64,000 bases of DNA, taken from the NCBI GenBank assembly GCA_024639455.1, contig JAHEIH010000005.1:62001-126000 (forward strand). The letters are read 5' to 3'. Made by a program: the position numbers and the translations under genes. The DNA comes from Cellvibrionales bacterium (GTDB lineage Bacteria; Pseudomonadota; Gammaproteobacteria; Pseudomonadales; JAHEIH01). Numbering within the stretch: the first letter of the stretch is position 1; each line of letters begins with the position of its first letter. Below the pieces are notes generated by a model. The model did not search any database. It was not told the DNA's origin and was given only the letters and a program-made list of their open reading frames with translations. Positions 9,191 to 17,528 of this stretch are shown in pieces.

Positions 9191-10544
9191 ATAAACGTAC
9201 AATATCGTTGTAAAAAGCAAAAATCATCAGACTGATCACCGCCACAATGCCAAATTGGTAGGCTAATTGCTGGATACGATCTGAGACAGGGCTGCCTTTA
9301 ATCCACTCGATGCCGTAGAACAACAAATGTCCGCCATCAAGAACTGGCACGGGCATCAGATTCAACACACCGAGGCTAACGCTCAACAGCGCGAGAAAAC
9401 TCAAATAGGCCTCTACACCGGAGCGTGCCGAATCGCCCGCCACTTTAGCAATGGTTATGGGTCCACTCAAGTTTTTCGGTGAGATTAATCCATTAATCAT
9501 CTTCCCAATCGAGCCGAGAGTAAACACACTTAACTCCCAAGTGCGTTCTGCCGCCGCAGAAATGGCACCCAAGGGGCCATAATGCATTTGTCGCAGCATG
9601 GATTCAGGCCAACTAGGAGGCAGCAACCCCATGCCAACACGGCCGTATTCGGCACCATCTTCGGCCCGGGTTAACTCGGGCTGAATCTGCATATCCAGCT
9701 GAACACCGTCACGCTCAACCATGATGTCGATTAATGCTGCTGGACGGGCACGCACATAGTTAACCCATGTTTCCCAGTCGTCCATCGCAACGCCATCAGC
9801 ACTAATGATGGTGTCGCCGCGCTGCAGACCTGCTCTTTCGGCGGGGCCTGAAGGGCTTAACTCTCCGACGATAGGCAGCAAGGCTGGGCGATAAGGCACC
9901 AAACCGATACCGCGCAGCAGATCGGGCTCTTCTTCGCCTTTTAACCACGCGTTTAAATACGTTTGAGTTTCAAAGCGCATGTCCCCATCGGGGTGCTTAC
10001 TGACAAAAGAAATCGTCCCGGTCTCACCCAAACGGTGCATCAGTTGGAGACTGACCGATTGCCAAGTAGGGGTATCCACACCATCCACCGCAACAATTTC
10101 ATGGCCAACTTCAATGCCCGCACGCTCAGCCACCGAGTCAGCGACAACGCTGCCGACCACCGGCGCCAAGCCAGTCACACCGGATACGAAAACGAACCAG
10201 AAAGCGACAATCGCCAAAATGAAATTTGCCAGCGGACCGGCGGCGACAATAGCGATACGCTTTTGTACCGATTGACGATTGAATGCATAGGGCTTGTCGG
10301 TCTCAGCGACGCTGCCCTCGCGCTCGTCAACCATCTTGACATAGCCGCCCAAGGGCAATGCCGCCACAACAAATTCAGTACCCTGTTTGTCATACCAGCG
10401 AAATAGCGGCGCGCCAAATCCAATACTAAAACGCAACACCTTCACGCCGCACCATCGTGCTACCTGAAAATGCCCATACTCGTGAAAAGCCACCAGAATA
10501 CCCAAGGTGACAATCATACTTAATATGGTTTGCAGTAATTCCAT
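9189..10544 (-). CDS. rseP: RIP metalloprotease RseP (site-2 protease)
   Basis: Inner-membrane zinc protease that makes the second, intramembrane cut in the anti-sigma factor RseA, releasing RpoE. HEYGH at residues 21-25 in the first helix is the HExxH zinc site; two PDZ domains follow (roughly residues 110-300); LMPVPVLDGGHLLFY supplies the third metal ligand in a later helix. The ATG at 10544 gives 451 residues and has AAGGG just upstream; a longer in-frame start at 10646 would lie inside dxr and precede the first helix. Its targets rseA/rpoE are at 53-54.6 kb in this same window. Confidence 0.95.
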   Translation of the reverse strand: MELLQTILSMIVTLGILVAFHEYGHFQVARWCGVKVLRFSIGFGAPLFRWYDKQGTEFVVAALPLGGYVKMVDEREGSVAETDKPYAFNRQSVQKRIAIVAAGPLANFILAIVAFWFVFVSGVTGLAPVVGSVVADSVAERAGIEVGHEIVAVDGVDTPTWQSVSLQLMHRLGETGTISFVSKHPDGDMRFETQTYLNAWLKGEEEPDLLRGIGLVPYRPALLPIVGELSPSGPAERAGLQRGDTIISADGVAMDDWETWVNYVRARPAALIDIMVERDGVQLDMQIQPELTRAEDGAEYGRVGMGLLPPSWPESMLRQMHYGPLGAISAAAERTWELSVFTLGSIGKMINGLISPKNLSGPITIAKVAGDSARSGVEAYLSFLALLSVSLGVLNLMPVPVLDGGHLLFYGIEWIKGSPVSDRIQQLAYQFGIVAVISLMIFAFYNDIVRL

Positions 10545-10548
10545 GCCC

Positions 10549-11709
10549 TTATAAATCCTCTTCTGCCAAACGGCGCGCGGTAAAGTCCGCCTCTTTGACA
10601 GCGTGAATGTCGCAGGGTTCACCACGATCTGCACGCGACATGACACGCTCGATCAAATTAGCGATTCCTAGAAAACTCAGACGTCGCTCTAAAAATGCTT
10701 GCACGGCGACTTCATTCGCCGCATTCATATATACGCTGCTATAGCCACGCTGTTCCGCAGCTTCGCGCGCCAACCGCAAACAGGGGAAACGCTGATAATC
10801 GGGCGCCTCAAAGTCCAAGCGCGCAATATCGATCAAACTTAAAGGCGCCACATCCGCGGTAATGCGCTGCGGCCACGCCATTGCATGGGCAATGGGTGTG
10901 CGCATATCGGGATTGCCCAACTGCGCCAACACGGAACCATCGATGTACTCAACCATTGAATGAATAACCGATTGTGGATGAACCACGATATCGATATCGG
11001 ATGCATCGCAGCTGAACAACCAACAAGCCTCGATCAATTCGAGCCCTTTATTCATCATACTGGCAGAATCCACTGAGATCTTCTGCCCCATACTCCAGTT
11101 GGGGTGCGCGACGGCCTGCTCTGGCGTTACATTCTGCAACTCAGCTAAAGTGGCGCGACGGAAGGGGCCTCCCGACGCAGTCAGATGGATTTTACGGATG
11201 CCCGACGCCACCAAACTGGCATTAAAATCGTGCGGCATACATTGAAAAATCGCGTTGTGTTCACTGTCGATAGGCAACAACACCCCGCCCGAGTGCTGCA
11301 CCGCACGCATAAATAAACCACCGGCGGTCACCAAGGTTTCTTTATTGGCTAACAGGATAAATTTGCCCGCCTGCGCCGCTGCCCAACAAGGCGCAAGACC
11401 CGCAGCACCAACAATAGCCGCCATCACCATATCGACGTCAGGCGCAGAAGCCACCTCGCACAGACCCTCCTCCCCCACCAAAATCTGGCTGGCTTGAGCG
11501 CCTAGCAAACCCTGTAACTGCTGTTTTGACTCAAGGTCGCGCACAACCGCATAAGGCGGAGAAAATGCTTTCACGATCTTTGCCAGCTTTTCTACATTAC
11601 TGAAGGCTGTGACCGCGTAAAGGGAAAATTTATCCGGATGTTGAGCGATCAAGTCGAGCGTCGATGAACCAATTGAGCCTGTCGCTCCCAGCACAGTTAG
11701 GGATCTCAT
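10549..11709 (-). CDS. dxr: 1-deoxy-D-xylulose 5-phosphate reductoisomerase
   Basis: Second enzyme of the MEP isoprenoid pathway, NADPH-dependent. The N-terminal [16 protein letters not shown] is the dinucleotide-binding loop; LTASGGPFR and [20 protein letters not shown] are the substrate/metal blocks. 386 residues is slightly under the E. coli length (398). It supplies precursors for UppS, encoded two genes upstream, so undecaprenyl carrier synthesis is grouped here. The gene ends 4 bases before rseP. Confidence 0.96.
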   Translation of the reverse strand: MRSLTVLGATGSIGSSTLDLIAQHPDKFSLYAVTAFSNVEKLAKIVKAFSPPYAVVRDLESKQQLQGLLGAQASQILVGEEGLCEVASAPDVDMVMAAIVGAAGLAPCWAAAQAGKFILLANKETLVTAGGLFMRAVQHSGGVLLPIDSEHNAIFQCMPHDFNASLVASGIRKIHLTASGGPFRRATLAELQNVTPEQAVAHPNWSMGQKISVDSASMMNKGLELIEACWLFSCDASDIDIVVHPQSVIHSMVEYIDGSVLAQLGNPDMRTPIAHAMAWPQRITADVAPLSLIDIARLDFEAPDYQRFPCLRLAREAAEQRGYSSVYMNAANEVAVQAFLERRLSFLGIANLIERVMSRADRGEPCDIHAVKEADFTARRLAEEDL

Positions 11710-11711
11710 AT

Positions 11712-12539
11712 TTACACCAACTGACTGTGCAATAACACGCCGATAGCGATAACCGGAGCCGCCGCCATCACGCTGTCGATGCGATCGAGCACACCGCCAT
11801 GACCGGGCAACAATTGACTAGAGTCTTTCACCCCCGCGTGGCGCTTAAGCATACTTTCGGTTAGATCTCCCAGTACCGATAGCACCGAAGCAATCAACGT
11901 GACAACCAGCAACAGAGAAGTGCTGACCTCTTCGACCCAAACAGACGTTACCAAGGCGAGCACCACATTGGCACAAAGGCCACCCACAAAACCTTCCCAG
12001 GTTTTGCCGGGACTAACTTGCGGCAGCAATTTACGCCGACCAAAATTCACCCCAGCAAAATAAGCACCGGTATCGGCGCAAACTACCACTAAAAGGGTGT
12101 AAATCACCATGGCGAACCAGTAATCGTGTTGACGCAGATAACACAGCGCCAGTGAGGTACAAATCAACAGTGCAGCTCCTAAAGCGGCACGCAGGGCTGG
12201 ACTGCGCCAAAGCACCGTTGTACGAGGGTAGGTAATCACCAGGAACATCAACAACACCCACAGTGCCAAGTTAGCACTTAAAATGGGCTCGATGTAAGGC
12301 GCCAAACCCTCAAGGATATGCAGGCTATTAGCGGCAGCCACACCGGTCAAAGACACCAAGGCGGCATATACCAAACGATGGCGAGGATTGAGGATAGCAG
12401 CCAGTTGCGCCCACTCCCAGGCGGCCACTGTAAAAACGGCAGCGACCAGCAAATAAAAACCAATCGGCGGTAGCAAGGCGATAGCGGCGACTAGTACCAC
12501 CGCTAGAATAATCGCGGTTATGACGCGCTGTCTTAACAT
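11712..12539 (-). CDS. cdsA: phosphatidate cytidylyltransferase
   Basis: Integral membrane enzyme making CDP-diacylglycerol, the branch point for phosphatidylethanolamine, phosphatidylglycerol and cardiolipin. 275 residues with about eight hydrophobic segments, beginning [23 protein letters not shown]. The C-terminal family signature [16 protein letters not shown] is intact. Its start overlaps the end of uppS by 7 bases, and dxr begins 2 bases after its stop, so translation is coupled. Confidence 0.95.
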   Translation of the reverse strand: MLRQRVITAIILAVVLVAAIALLPPIGFYLLVAAVFTVAAWEWAQLAAILNPRHRLVYAALVSLTGVAAANSLHILEGLAPYIEPILSANLALWVLLMFLVITYPRTTVLWRSPALRAALGAALLICTSLALCYLRQHDYWFAMVIYTLLVVVCADTGAYFAGVNFGRRKLLPQVSPGKTWEGFVGGLCANVVLALVTSVWVEEVSTSLLLVVTLIASVLSVLGDLTESMLKRHAGVKDSSQLLPGHGGVLDRIDSVMAAAPVIAIGVLLHSQLV

Positions 12540-13273
12540 ACTGCATCCTCAGTGCGACCGCCGTAACGACGCTGACGGGTCGCGAATTCATCTATGGCCG
12601 CATCCAAGTCAGCGGCACCAAAATCGGGCCATAGGGTGTCGCAAAAATAGAATTCGGTATACGCGGACTGCCACAGAAGATAGTTACTAATGCGCACATC
12701 TCCACCCGTACGAATGAGTAAATCCGGCGCAGGCAGCTCAGACAAAGCCGTGTGGTGATGCACAGTCGATTCGTTAATGTCGGAGGGAGACAAGCGCCCC
12801 GCCGCGACCTCTTCAGCCAGAAGGCGGGCTGCATTGGAAATATCCCACTGACCACCGTAGTCAACGGCCAGATTAAGCCGAAACGCCTCACGATCGGCAG
12901 TGTCGCGCTCAGCGGCCTCGATCATGGCGACAATATCGTCTCCCAAGCGATCTCGACGTCCGATAAACGACAGACGAACGCCTTCTTGCTTTAGCTCTGC
13001 CACCTCGTTTGCGAGGTAGCGCTTCAGCAGTGCCATCAGCGCAGACACCTCATCGCTAGGGCGTTTCCAGTTTTCACTACTAAAGGCGTACACCGTCATG
13101 TAACGCACGCCGCGCGCTCGAGCTGCACGCAGTACAGTACGCAGGGCTTCAACCCCGGCGCGATGGCCGCGACTGGTACCCAAAATACGTTTTTTTGCCC
13201 AACGACCATTGCCATCCATAATGATAGCAAGGTGCTCGGGAACGATGGCAACGCCGTTGTTATTATTGGACAT
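12533..13273 (-). CDS. uppS: isoprenyl transferase (undecaprenyl diphosphate synthase)
   Basis: Cis-prenyltransferase that builds the C55 lipid carrier for peptidoglycan and O-antigen. IIMDGNGRWAKKR has the catalytic Asp and diphosphate-binding Arg; RTGGDVRISNYLLWQSAYTE is the second signature. 246 residues, normal for the family. The gene lies between frr and cdsA in the usual order. Very secure. Confidence 0.96.
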   Translation of the reverse strand: MSNNNNGVAIVPEHLAIIMDGNGRWAKKRILGTSRGHRAGVEALRTVLRAARARGVRYMTVYAFSSENWKRPSDEVSALMALLKRYLANEVAELKQEGVRLSFIGRRDRLGDDIVAMIEAAERDTADREAFRLNLAVDYGGQWDISNAARLLAEEVAAGRLSPSDINESTVHHHTALSELPAPDLLIRTGGDVRISNYLLWQSAYTEFYFCDTLWPDFGAADLDAAIDEFATRQRRYGGRTEDAVC

Positions 13274-13290
13274 TATCGGCTCAGAAATCC

Positions 13291-13848
13291 TTAGATTTCC
13301 ATCAGGTCGGCTTCTTTCTTAGCCAGCACCTTGTCGATCTCTGCCACGTACTTGTCAGTAATTTTTTGCACATCGGTCTGTGCGCGACGCTCGTCGTCCT
13401 CGCTAATTTCCTTGTCGTTTTGCAAGGCCTTTAGCTCGCTCAAAATGTCACGACGGGTGTTACGTACCGCGACACGTGCGTTTTCAGCTTCTGACTTAGC
13501 CTGCTTAATGAAACCCTTACGCGTCTCTTCGGTAAGCATCGGCAGGGGGATGCGAATCACGTCACCCGATGTCACAGGGTTCAAACCTAAGTCTGATTTC
13601 ATGATGGCTTTTTCAATTTCGGGCACCATGGGCTTTTCCCACGGCACGACGCTCAACGTACGCGCATCATCAACGTTAACGTTAGCTACTTGGTTCAAAG
13701 GCATGTCAGAACCGTAGTATTTCACTTGAATACCATCCAACAAGCTCGGGTGGGCGCGACCGGTGCGAATTTTGGCAAAGGCATTACCCAGCGCATCTAC
13801 CGACTTGGCCATGCGGGTTTCGGCTTGTTTCTTTAAATCTTCAATCAC
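13291..13848 (-). CDS. frr: ribosome recycling factor
   Basis: Cytoplasmic factor that, with EF-G, splits the post-termination ribosome. The 185 residues match the family length exactly. [17 protein letters not shown] and the C-terminal [14 protein letters not shown] are conserved. The start is a GTG at 13848, supported by GGAG 8 bases upstream (13857-13860). It follows pyrH by 41 bases in the same operon. Confidence 0.96.
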   Translation of the reverse strand: MIEDLKKQAETRMAKSVDALGNAFAKIRTGRAHPSLLDGIQVKYYGSDMPLNQVANVNVDDARTLSVVPWEKPMVPEIEKAIMKSDLGLNPVTSGDVIRIPLPMLTEETRKGFIKQAKSEAENARVAVRNTRRDILSELKALQNDKEISEDDERRAQTDVQKITDKYVAEIDKVLAKKEADLMEI

Positions 13849-13889
13849 TGTAAAGCTCCGTAAATGCGAAGTTAAACGGGTATTCTACC

Positions 13890-14633
13890 CTAGTTGGTAC
13901 CATTATCCACCAAGGTGCCTTCATTTTCTCCCACAACAATATTCAGCAACGCACCAGGCTTGGTCATTTTGAAGACTTTAATGGGCATATCGTGGTCGCG
14001 ACACAACACCAGCGCGGTTAAATCCATAACACCGAGCTTCTGATCCAGCGCAGAATCGAAGGTTAAGTGGTCGTATTTAACAGCATTGGGATTCTTCATT
14101 GGGTCGGCGTCGTATACTCCATCTACCTTGGTCGCTTTCAAAACGATATCCGCTTCGACTTCGATTGCGCGCAAACAGGCTGCCGAGTCAGTAGTAAAGA
14201 AGGGGTTGCCAGTGCCCGCCGAGAAAATCACCACATCGCCTGCGCGGAGGTAGCGCATTGCCAAACGACGATCGTAGTGATCTACCACACCACTCATGGG
14301 AATGGCCGACATCACTCGAGAAGAAATATTGCTGCGCTCCAAGGCGTCGCGCATGGCCAGCGCATTCATCACAGTGGCCAGCATACCCATGTGGTCACCC
14401 GTCACACGATCCAAACCAGCTTCGCTTAAGGCGGCGCCGCGGAATAAGTTGCCACCACCAATCACCAGACCCACCTGAACACCAATGCCAACCAACTGAC
14501 CGATCTCAAGTGCCATGCGATCGAGAACCTTGGGGTCAATACCAAAACCTTCATCGCCCACGAGGGCTTCGCCGCTCAGCTTGAGAAGAATTCTTTTGTA
14601 TTTTTTATCACCTTGACGATGTGAATTTGACAT
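13890..14633 (-). CDS. pyrH: UMP kinase
   Basis: Phosphorylates UMP to UDP; hexameric enzyme of the amino-acid kinase fold. [12 protein letters not shown] is the ATP-binding N-terminus, [10 protein letters not shown] the GG loop, and [17 protein letters not shown] a uridylate-site block. 247 residues. An AAAGGAG ribosome site precedes the ATG at 14633. A strong terminator separates it from tsf upstream, so a promoter of its own or read-through must serve the downstream genes. Confidence 0.96.
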   Translation of the reverse strand: MSNSHRQGDKKYKRILLKLSGEALVGDEGFGIDPKVLDRMALEIGQLVGIGVQVGLVIGGGNLFRGAALSEAGLDRVTGDHMGMLATVMNALAMRDALERSNISSRVMSAIPMSGVVDHYDRRLAMRYLRAGDVVIFSAGTGNPFFTTDSAACLRAIEVEADIVLKATKVDGVYDADPMKNPNAVKYDHLTFDSALDQKLGVMDLTALVLCRDHDMPIKVFKMTKPGALLNIVVGENEGTLVDNGTN

Positions 14634-14657
14634 GACGCGCTCCTTTAAAATTCAGAC

Positions 14658-14695
14658 AAAAAAAACGCCGCTTCTGCTAGCAGACAACGGCGTTT
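14658..14695 (-). terminator. intrinsic terminator after tsf
   Basis: Read on the minus strand: AAACGCCG, a 17-base loop region that itself can pair (CTGCTAGCAG), CGGCGTTT, then a run of eight T including the arm end. It lies between tsf and pyrH and should end or attenuate rpsB-tsf transcription. Confidence 0.75.
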
Positions 14696-14776
14696 GATTT
14701 TAGGGAAAAGCCTTCCCCGACTGCGGACCCGTAAGCCCGCAGTTGCGCCCATACAAAACGATGGACGCCATAGGCA

Positions 14777-15640
14777 TTAGTTACCCGCAGCAGCTGCAGC
14801 AACTTCAGCAGCGAAGTCAACGACTTCTTTTTCGATGCCTTCACCCACTTCGAAGCGAGTAAAGCCAATCACTTCTGCGCCAGCTTTCTTAACCAGATTG
14901 CCTACAGTTGTGTCTGGATCCATAACGAAAGCTTGCTCAACCAAGCTGATTTCAGCCAGGAATTTACGGATACGGCCTACGATCATTTTTTCGATGATCT
15001 CAGCTGGCTTACCGCTCTCAGCCGCTTGCGCAGTAAAGATTTCTTTCTCTTTCTCTACTACGTCCGCAGGGACGTCGTTAGTAGACACGTACTGGGGATT
15101 AACCGCCGCCACGTGCATAGCGACTTGCTTAGCCAACTCAGTGTCACCGCCTTTCAGAGCCACCAACACGCCGATACGGTTGTTGCTGTGTACGTAGGTA
15201 CCTACCACGTCGCCAGACTGCACCGCGATGCGACGAGGCGTAATGTTTTCACCGATTTTTTGAACCAGCGCTTCGCGCGCTTCGCTCAACTCGCCAGCAA
15301 CAACAGCTGCCATGTCGGTTTCACCGGTCGCCAAAACTTTTTCAGCCACTTGATCAACATAGGCTAAGAAGCCAGCATCACGAGCAACGAAGTCAGTTTC
15401 AGAGTTAATTTCGATAACGTATGCCTGAGTGCCTTCAGCATTTGATTTAACTGTTACTACACCCTCAGCCGCCGTACGACCGGCTTTTTTAGCCGCTTTC
15501 ATACCACTATTTTTACGCAATTCTTCAATTGCCAATTCGATGTCGCCATTAGCTTCTTGCAGTGCTTTTTTGCACTCCATCATGCCCAAGCCAGTGCGGT
15601 CGCGAAGTTCTTTAACCATTGAGGCGCTAATCGCTGCCAT
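14777..15640 (-). CDS. tsf: elongation factor Ts
   Basis: Guanine nucleotide exchange factor for EF-Tu. The N-terminal [20 protein letters not shown] and the TDFVARD motif that contacts EF-Tu are both present. I start at the ATG at 15640 (287 residues), preceded by GGAGG at the right distance; the longer frame beginning at 15655 covers that ribosome site and is unlikely. It follows rpsB across an 86-base gap holding a hairpin. Confidence 0.96.
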   Translation of the reverse strand: MAAISASMVKELRDRTGLGMMECKKALQEANGDIELAIEELRKNSGMKAAKKAGRTAAEGVVTVKSNAEGTQAYVIEINSETDFVARDAGFLAYVDQVAEKVLATGETDMAAVVAGELSEAREALVQKIGENITPRRIAVQSGDVVGTYVHSNNRIGVLVALKGGDTELAKQVAMHVAAVNPQYVSTNDVPADVVEKEKEIFTAQAAESGKPAEIIEKMIVGRIRKFLAEISLVEQAFVMDPDTTVGNLVKKAGAEVIGFTRFEVGEGIEKEVVDFAAEVAAAAAGN

Positions 15641-15700
15641 GATTTGATCCTCCAAGGATATCTATATTCTGTGATCTACATGCCCGAGGGCAAATATGAA

Positions 15701-15721
15701 AGAGGCGCCGGAGGCGCCTCT
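15701..15721 (-). terminator. hairpin between rpsB and tsf
   Basis: A 9-base perfect stem (AGAGGCGCC / GGCGCCTCT) with a 3-base loop. On the minus strand it is followed by TTTCATATTT, a weak T-run, so it may act as a partial terminator or an RNA-processing and stability element that sets the S2 to EF-Ts ratio. The structure is clear; the role is inferred. Confidence 0.5.
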
Positions 15722-15726
15722 GCGAA

Positions 15727-16458
15727 TTACTCAGCAGCTTCTGGCGCTGCTTCTACGAATTCGTCTTTAGCAGCATCGCCGCTCTTACCTTCCAAGCAAG
15801 CATCAGCAACCGAACCAACGAACAGTTTAACTGAACGAATGGCGTCATCGTTGCCAGGAATAATGTAGTCAACACCATCGGGGTTGCTGTTGGTATCCAC
15901 GATACCGATAACAGGAATACCCAACTTGTTGGCTTCGGTAATCGCGATGCGCTCGTGGTCTACGTCGACAACGAACAGCGCGTCAGGCAGGCCGCCCATA
16001 TCCTTAATACCACCGATAGAACGATCCAGCTTCTCCATCATACGACGGCGCATCAACGCTTCTTTCTTGGTGATTTTTTCAAATGTACCATCTTGTGATT
16101 GAGTTTCCAGATCACGCAGACGCTTGATAGAAGCACGGATAGTTTTATAGTTGGTCAACATACCACCCAACCAACGGTGGCTTACGAAAGGCATGCCAGC
16201 ACGGATAGCTTCTTCACGGATGGTTTTGCTCGCAGCACGCTTGGTACCAACGAACAGAATTTTGTTTTTGTTAGACGCCAGCTTTTGTACGAAATCCAAT
16301 GCATCGTTAAATGCAGGTACAGTGTGCTCGAGGTTAACAATATGAATGTTGTTACGTGCGCCGAAGATGAACTTCGACATTTTGGGGTTCCAGTAACGTG
16401 TCTGGTGACCGAAGTGAACGCCCGCTTGGAGCATGTCACGCATTGAGACTTTAGCCAT
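15727..16458 (-). CDS. rpsB: 30S ribosomal protein S2
   Basis: Small-subunit ribosomal protein. The N-terminus [20 protein letters not shown] and [13 protein letters not shown] are unmistakable. The ATG at 16458 gives 243 residues and has AGGTGA 5 bases upstream; an open frame reaching 16626 lies in the leader and is not coding. The acidic, Ala/Glu-rich C-terminus ([11 protein letters not shown]) is usual in gammaproteobacteria. First gene of the long minus-strand cluster. Confidence 0.97.
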   Translation of the reverse strand: MAKVSMRDMLQAGVHFGHQTRYWNPKMSKFIFGARNNIHIVNLEHTVPAFNDALDFVQKLASNKNKILFVGTKRAASKTIREEAIRAGMPFVSHRWLGGMLTNYKTIRASIKRLRDLETQSQDGTFEKITKKEALMRRRMMEKLDRSIGGIKDMGGLPDALFVVDVDHERIAITEANKLGIPVIGIVDTNSNPDGVDYIIPGNDDAIRSVKLFVGSVADACLEGKSGDAAKDEFVEAAPEAAE

Positions 16459-16591
16459 TTTTTCACCTATATAAAGTGGGTTATTCCTCCATACAATCCG
16501 CAGCCCAAACCTGTTTCCAGGCACCCTGAACAACGTGTGATTGCATGTGTGTCGTTGTGCTTTATGACGTAGTTCGCCATAAGCGGTGCGC
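16459..16591 (-). promoter_or_regulatory. rpsB 5' leader, likely S2 autoregulatory region
   Basis: A leader of roughly 130 bases lies between the putative -10 and the rpsB ATG. It contains a small stem CCTG-GAAA-CAGG (16510-16521) with a GNRA tetraloop inside a larger imperfect fold, and an AGGTGA ribosome site. Gammaproteobacterial rpsB leaders are known targets of S2 feedback; I infer the same here from position and structure only. Confidence 0.45.
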
Positions 16592-16600
16592 TTTATACCA
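16592..16600 (-). promoter_or_regulatory. putative rpsB promoter (extended -10)
   Basis: On the minus strand TGGTATAAA is an extended -10 element; a poor -35 (TTTATT) lies 17 bases upstream of TATAAA. It would serve rpsB-tsf and possibly more of the cluster. Confidence 0.45.
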
Positions 16601-16688
16601 TAAGACCCGAGTAAAATAAACGACATTTATCATTATTATCGTATTGGCGAGATAAACTTTCATTTACAGCCATTACCTTGTTCGATAG

Positions 16689-16718
16689 TTAACGCTAAGG
16701 CCGAGTGTGGGTTACAAT
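16689..16718 (+). promoter_or_regulatory. putative map-glnD promoter
   Basis: TTAACG (16689-16694), 18 bases, TACAAT (16713-16718), about 27 bases before the map ATG. Divergent from the rpsB promoter. Confidence 0.4.
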
Positions 16719-16744
16719 AGCTGCAGTTTTAAAAGGAAGCAGGC

Positions 16745-17524
16745 ATGGTATCGTTAAAGACCCCCGAACAAATCGAAAAAATGAAAATCGCAGGCCGCTT
16801 AGCCGCCGATGTATTAGAAATGATCGCACCCCATGTGGTGCCCGGTGTGAGCACCGGCGAACTGGATCGCCTATGTCACGACTACATCGTCAACGTGCAA
16901 CATGCTGTGCCTGCCCCGCTCAATTACCACGGCTTCCCAAAATCTATCTGTACCTCGGTCAACCACGTGGTATGCCATGGCATCCCCGCCGAGACCAAAA
17001 TTTTAAAAGACGGTGACATCATAAATATCGACATCACCGTTATTAAAGACGGTTGGTACGGTGATACCAGCAAAATGTTTTATGTCGGCGAGGTCAAACC
17101 GCATTTGGCTCGCCTATGTGACATCACCCAAGAGTGTCTCTACAAAGCCATCGATATCGTAAAACCTGGCACCCGCCTGGGTGATATCGGAGAGCTCATT
17201 CAAAAATACGCCGAATCCAACCACTACTCCGTTGTGCGCGAATACTGCGGCCACGGCATTGGCGACGTATTTCATGAGGATCCACAAGTCTTGCACTACG
17301 GTAAAGCCGGCACCGGATTAGAACTTCGCGAAGGTATGACCTTTACCATCGAGCCAATGATCAACTTGGGCAAACGTCACACCAAACTCAACCAAAAAGA
17401 CGGCTGGACGGTGACCACCAAAGATGGTCGTCACTCCGCCCAGTGGGAACACACGTTAGCGGTTACCGCGGATGGCTGCATCGTATTGACCGCACGCCCC
17501 GACGAACCCTACTACAACGTTTAA
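16745..17524 (+). CDS. map: methionine aminopeptidase, type I
   Basis: Removes the N-terminal Met from nascent proteins. The 259-residue pita-bread fold carries the metal ligands: INIDITVIKDGWYGDTS (two Asp), YCGHGIG (His), FTIEPM (Glu) and QWEHTLAV (Glu). AGGAAGC lies just upstream of the ATG. It faces rpsB divergently, the classic neighbour arrangement, and ends 4 bases before glnD. Confidence 0.97.
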   Translation: MVSLKTPEQIEKMKIAGRLAADVLEMIAPHVVPGVSTGELDRLCHDYIVNVQHAVPAPLNYHGFPKSICTSVNHVVCHGIPAETKILKDGDIINIDITVIKDGWYGDTSKMFYVGEVKPHLARLCDITQECLYKAIDIVKPGTRLGDIGELIQKYAESNHYSVVREYCGHGIGDVFHEDPQVLHYGKAGTGLELREGMTFTIEPMINLGKRHTKLNQKDGWTVTTKDGRHSAQWEHTLAVTADGCIVLTARPDEPYYNV

Positions 17525-17528
17525 ACAT

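Noticed and set aside
16459-16626. N-terminal extension of ribosomal protein S2
   Set aside because: It covers the leader and promoter; the ATG with AGGTGA matches the family start exactly.
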